From Porticoccaceae bacterium (GTDB lineage: Bacteria; Pseudomonadota; Gammaproteobacteria; Pseudomonadales; Porticoccaceae): DNA of 6,365 nt. Each line of letters opens with the position of its first letter. Position 1 is the first letter of the stretch. The notes under the pieces were generated by a model. That model had not been told where the DNA came from. It did not search any database and saw nothing but the letters and a program-made list of their open reading frames with translations. Below are positions 6,283 to 6,365 of the stretch, piece by piece. The stretch spans positions 1 to 6,365 of the forward strand of contig JALNZZ010000116.1 in assembly GCA_023229065.1 (NCBI GenBank), given 5' to 3'. Position numbers and translations under genes: made by a program.

Positions 6283-6365
6283 ATTAAGAAAGATTACGCC
6301 AAAGGGCGGGCCAAGAAGGCACGCATCAACGATGAGATTGATGTCGCCGAAGTCCGTTTAATCGG
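6283..6365 (+). CDS. infC: Translation initiation factor IF-3, N-terminal part, ATT start (3' end off the window)
   Basis: IF3 binds the 30S subunit, keeps it apart from 50S and checks the start codon and initiator tRNA. Only the first 27 codons are present. After the start they read KKDYAKGRAKKA, then RINDEIDVAEVRLIG, which matches the IF3 N-terminal block (E. coli RINGEIRAQEVRLTG). The start is ATT at 6283: GGGAG at 6271-6275 is 7 bases upstream, an in-frame stop lies at 6259-6261, and no ATG, GTG or TTG occurs in frame between that stop and the window edge. E. coli infC also starts with AUU, and IF3 discriminates against this codon, so high IF3 represses its own synthesis; the same is inferred here. 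The ATG at 6261 is in another frame and stops after eight codons. thrS ends 14 bases before, so the two are probably co-transcribed. Confidence 0.93.
   Translation, partial: MKKDYAKGRAKKARINDEIDVAEVRLI

Noticed and set aside
6261..6287. ATG at 6261 as a start for infC or a small leader peptide
   Set aside because: It is in a different frame from infC, overlaps the thrS end, stops after eight codons and has no ribosome binding site of its own.

Overview
The window reads as ordinary chromosome of a moderately GC-rich gammaproteobacterium. It carries a stationary-phase sigma factor of clear RpoS type, a Bcp/PrxQ peroxiredoxin, YajC, a tRNA-Val(GAC) gene with a stringent-type promoter, and thrS followed by infC. 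The thrS-infC order and the RpoS type point to Gammaproteobacteria. I cannot name the genus; a marine Pseudomonadales/Cellvibrionales-like relative is a guess. All genes are on the + strand. I see no mobile element, CRISPR array or phage gene.

Layout. 1-854 is the 3' part of rpoS, cut by the window edge. 922-1401 is a bcp peroxiredoxin with its own ribosome binding site and no obvious terminator or promoter between it and rpoS. 1402-1572 is a gap with a long pyrimidine run and a weak hairpin. 1573-1905 is yajC, standing apart from its usual partners tgt and secD/secF, with a GC-rich hairpin just behind it. 2009-3025 is a PLP-dependent enzyme of the D-cysteine desulfhydrase/ACC deaminase family; its active-site residues fit D-cysteine desulfhydrase. 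3120-4043 is a 5'-nucleotidase of the cytosolic cN-I type with a fair sigma-70 promoter in front. 4165-4241 is tRNA-Val(GAC) with a good promoter. 4242-4348 is a structured leader, 4349-6268 is thrS, and 6283 to the edge is the start of infC, which begins with the rare codon ATT.

The right half forms a translation cluster: tRNA-Val, threonyl-tRNA synthetase and initiation factor IF3. The sequence carries two recognisable feedback devices. Just upstream of the thrS ribosome binding site is a hairpin with a seven-base loop UUGGUAG that closely copies the anticodon arm of tRNA-Thr(GGU). This is what is expected if ThrRS represses its own mRNA by binding a tRNA mimic, as known in E. coli. The ATT start of infC is the known basis for IF3 repressing its own translation. 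No thrS-specific promoter is visible, so tRNA-Val and thrS may share a transcript.

The left half links general stress (rpoS) with peroxide defence (bcp). The middle genes (yajC, desulfhydrase, nucleotidase) look like independent housekeeping units. I found no evidence of a wholly new system; the most rewarding signal is the thrS leader.
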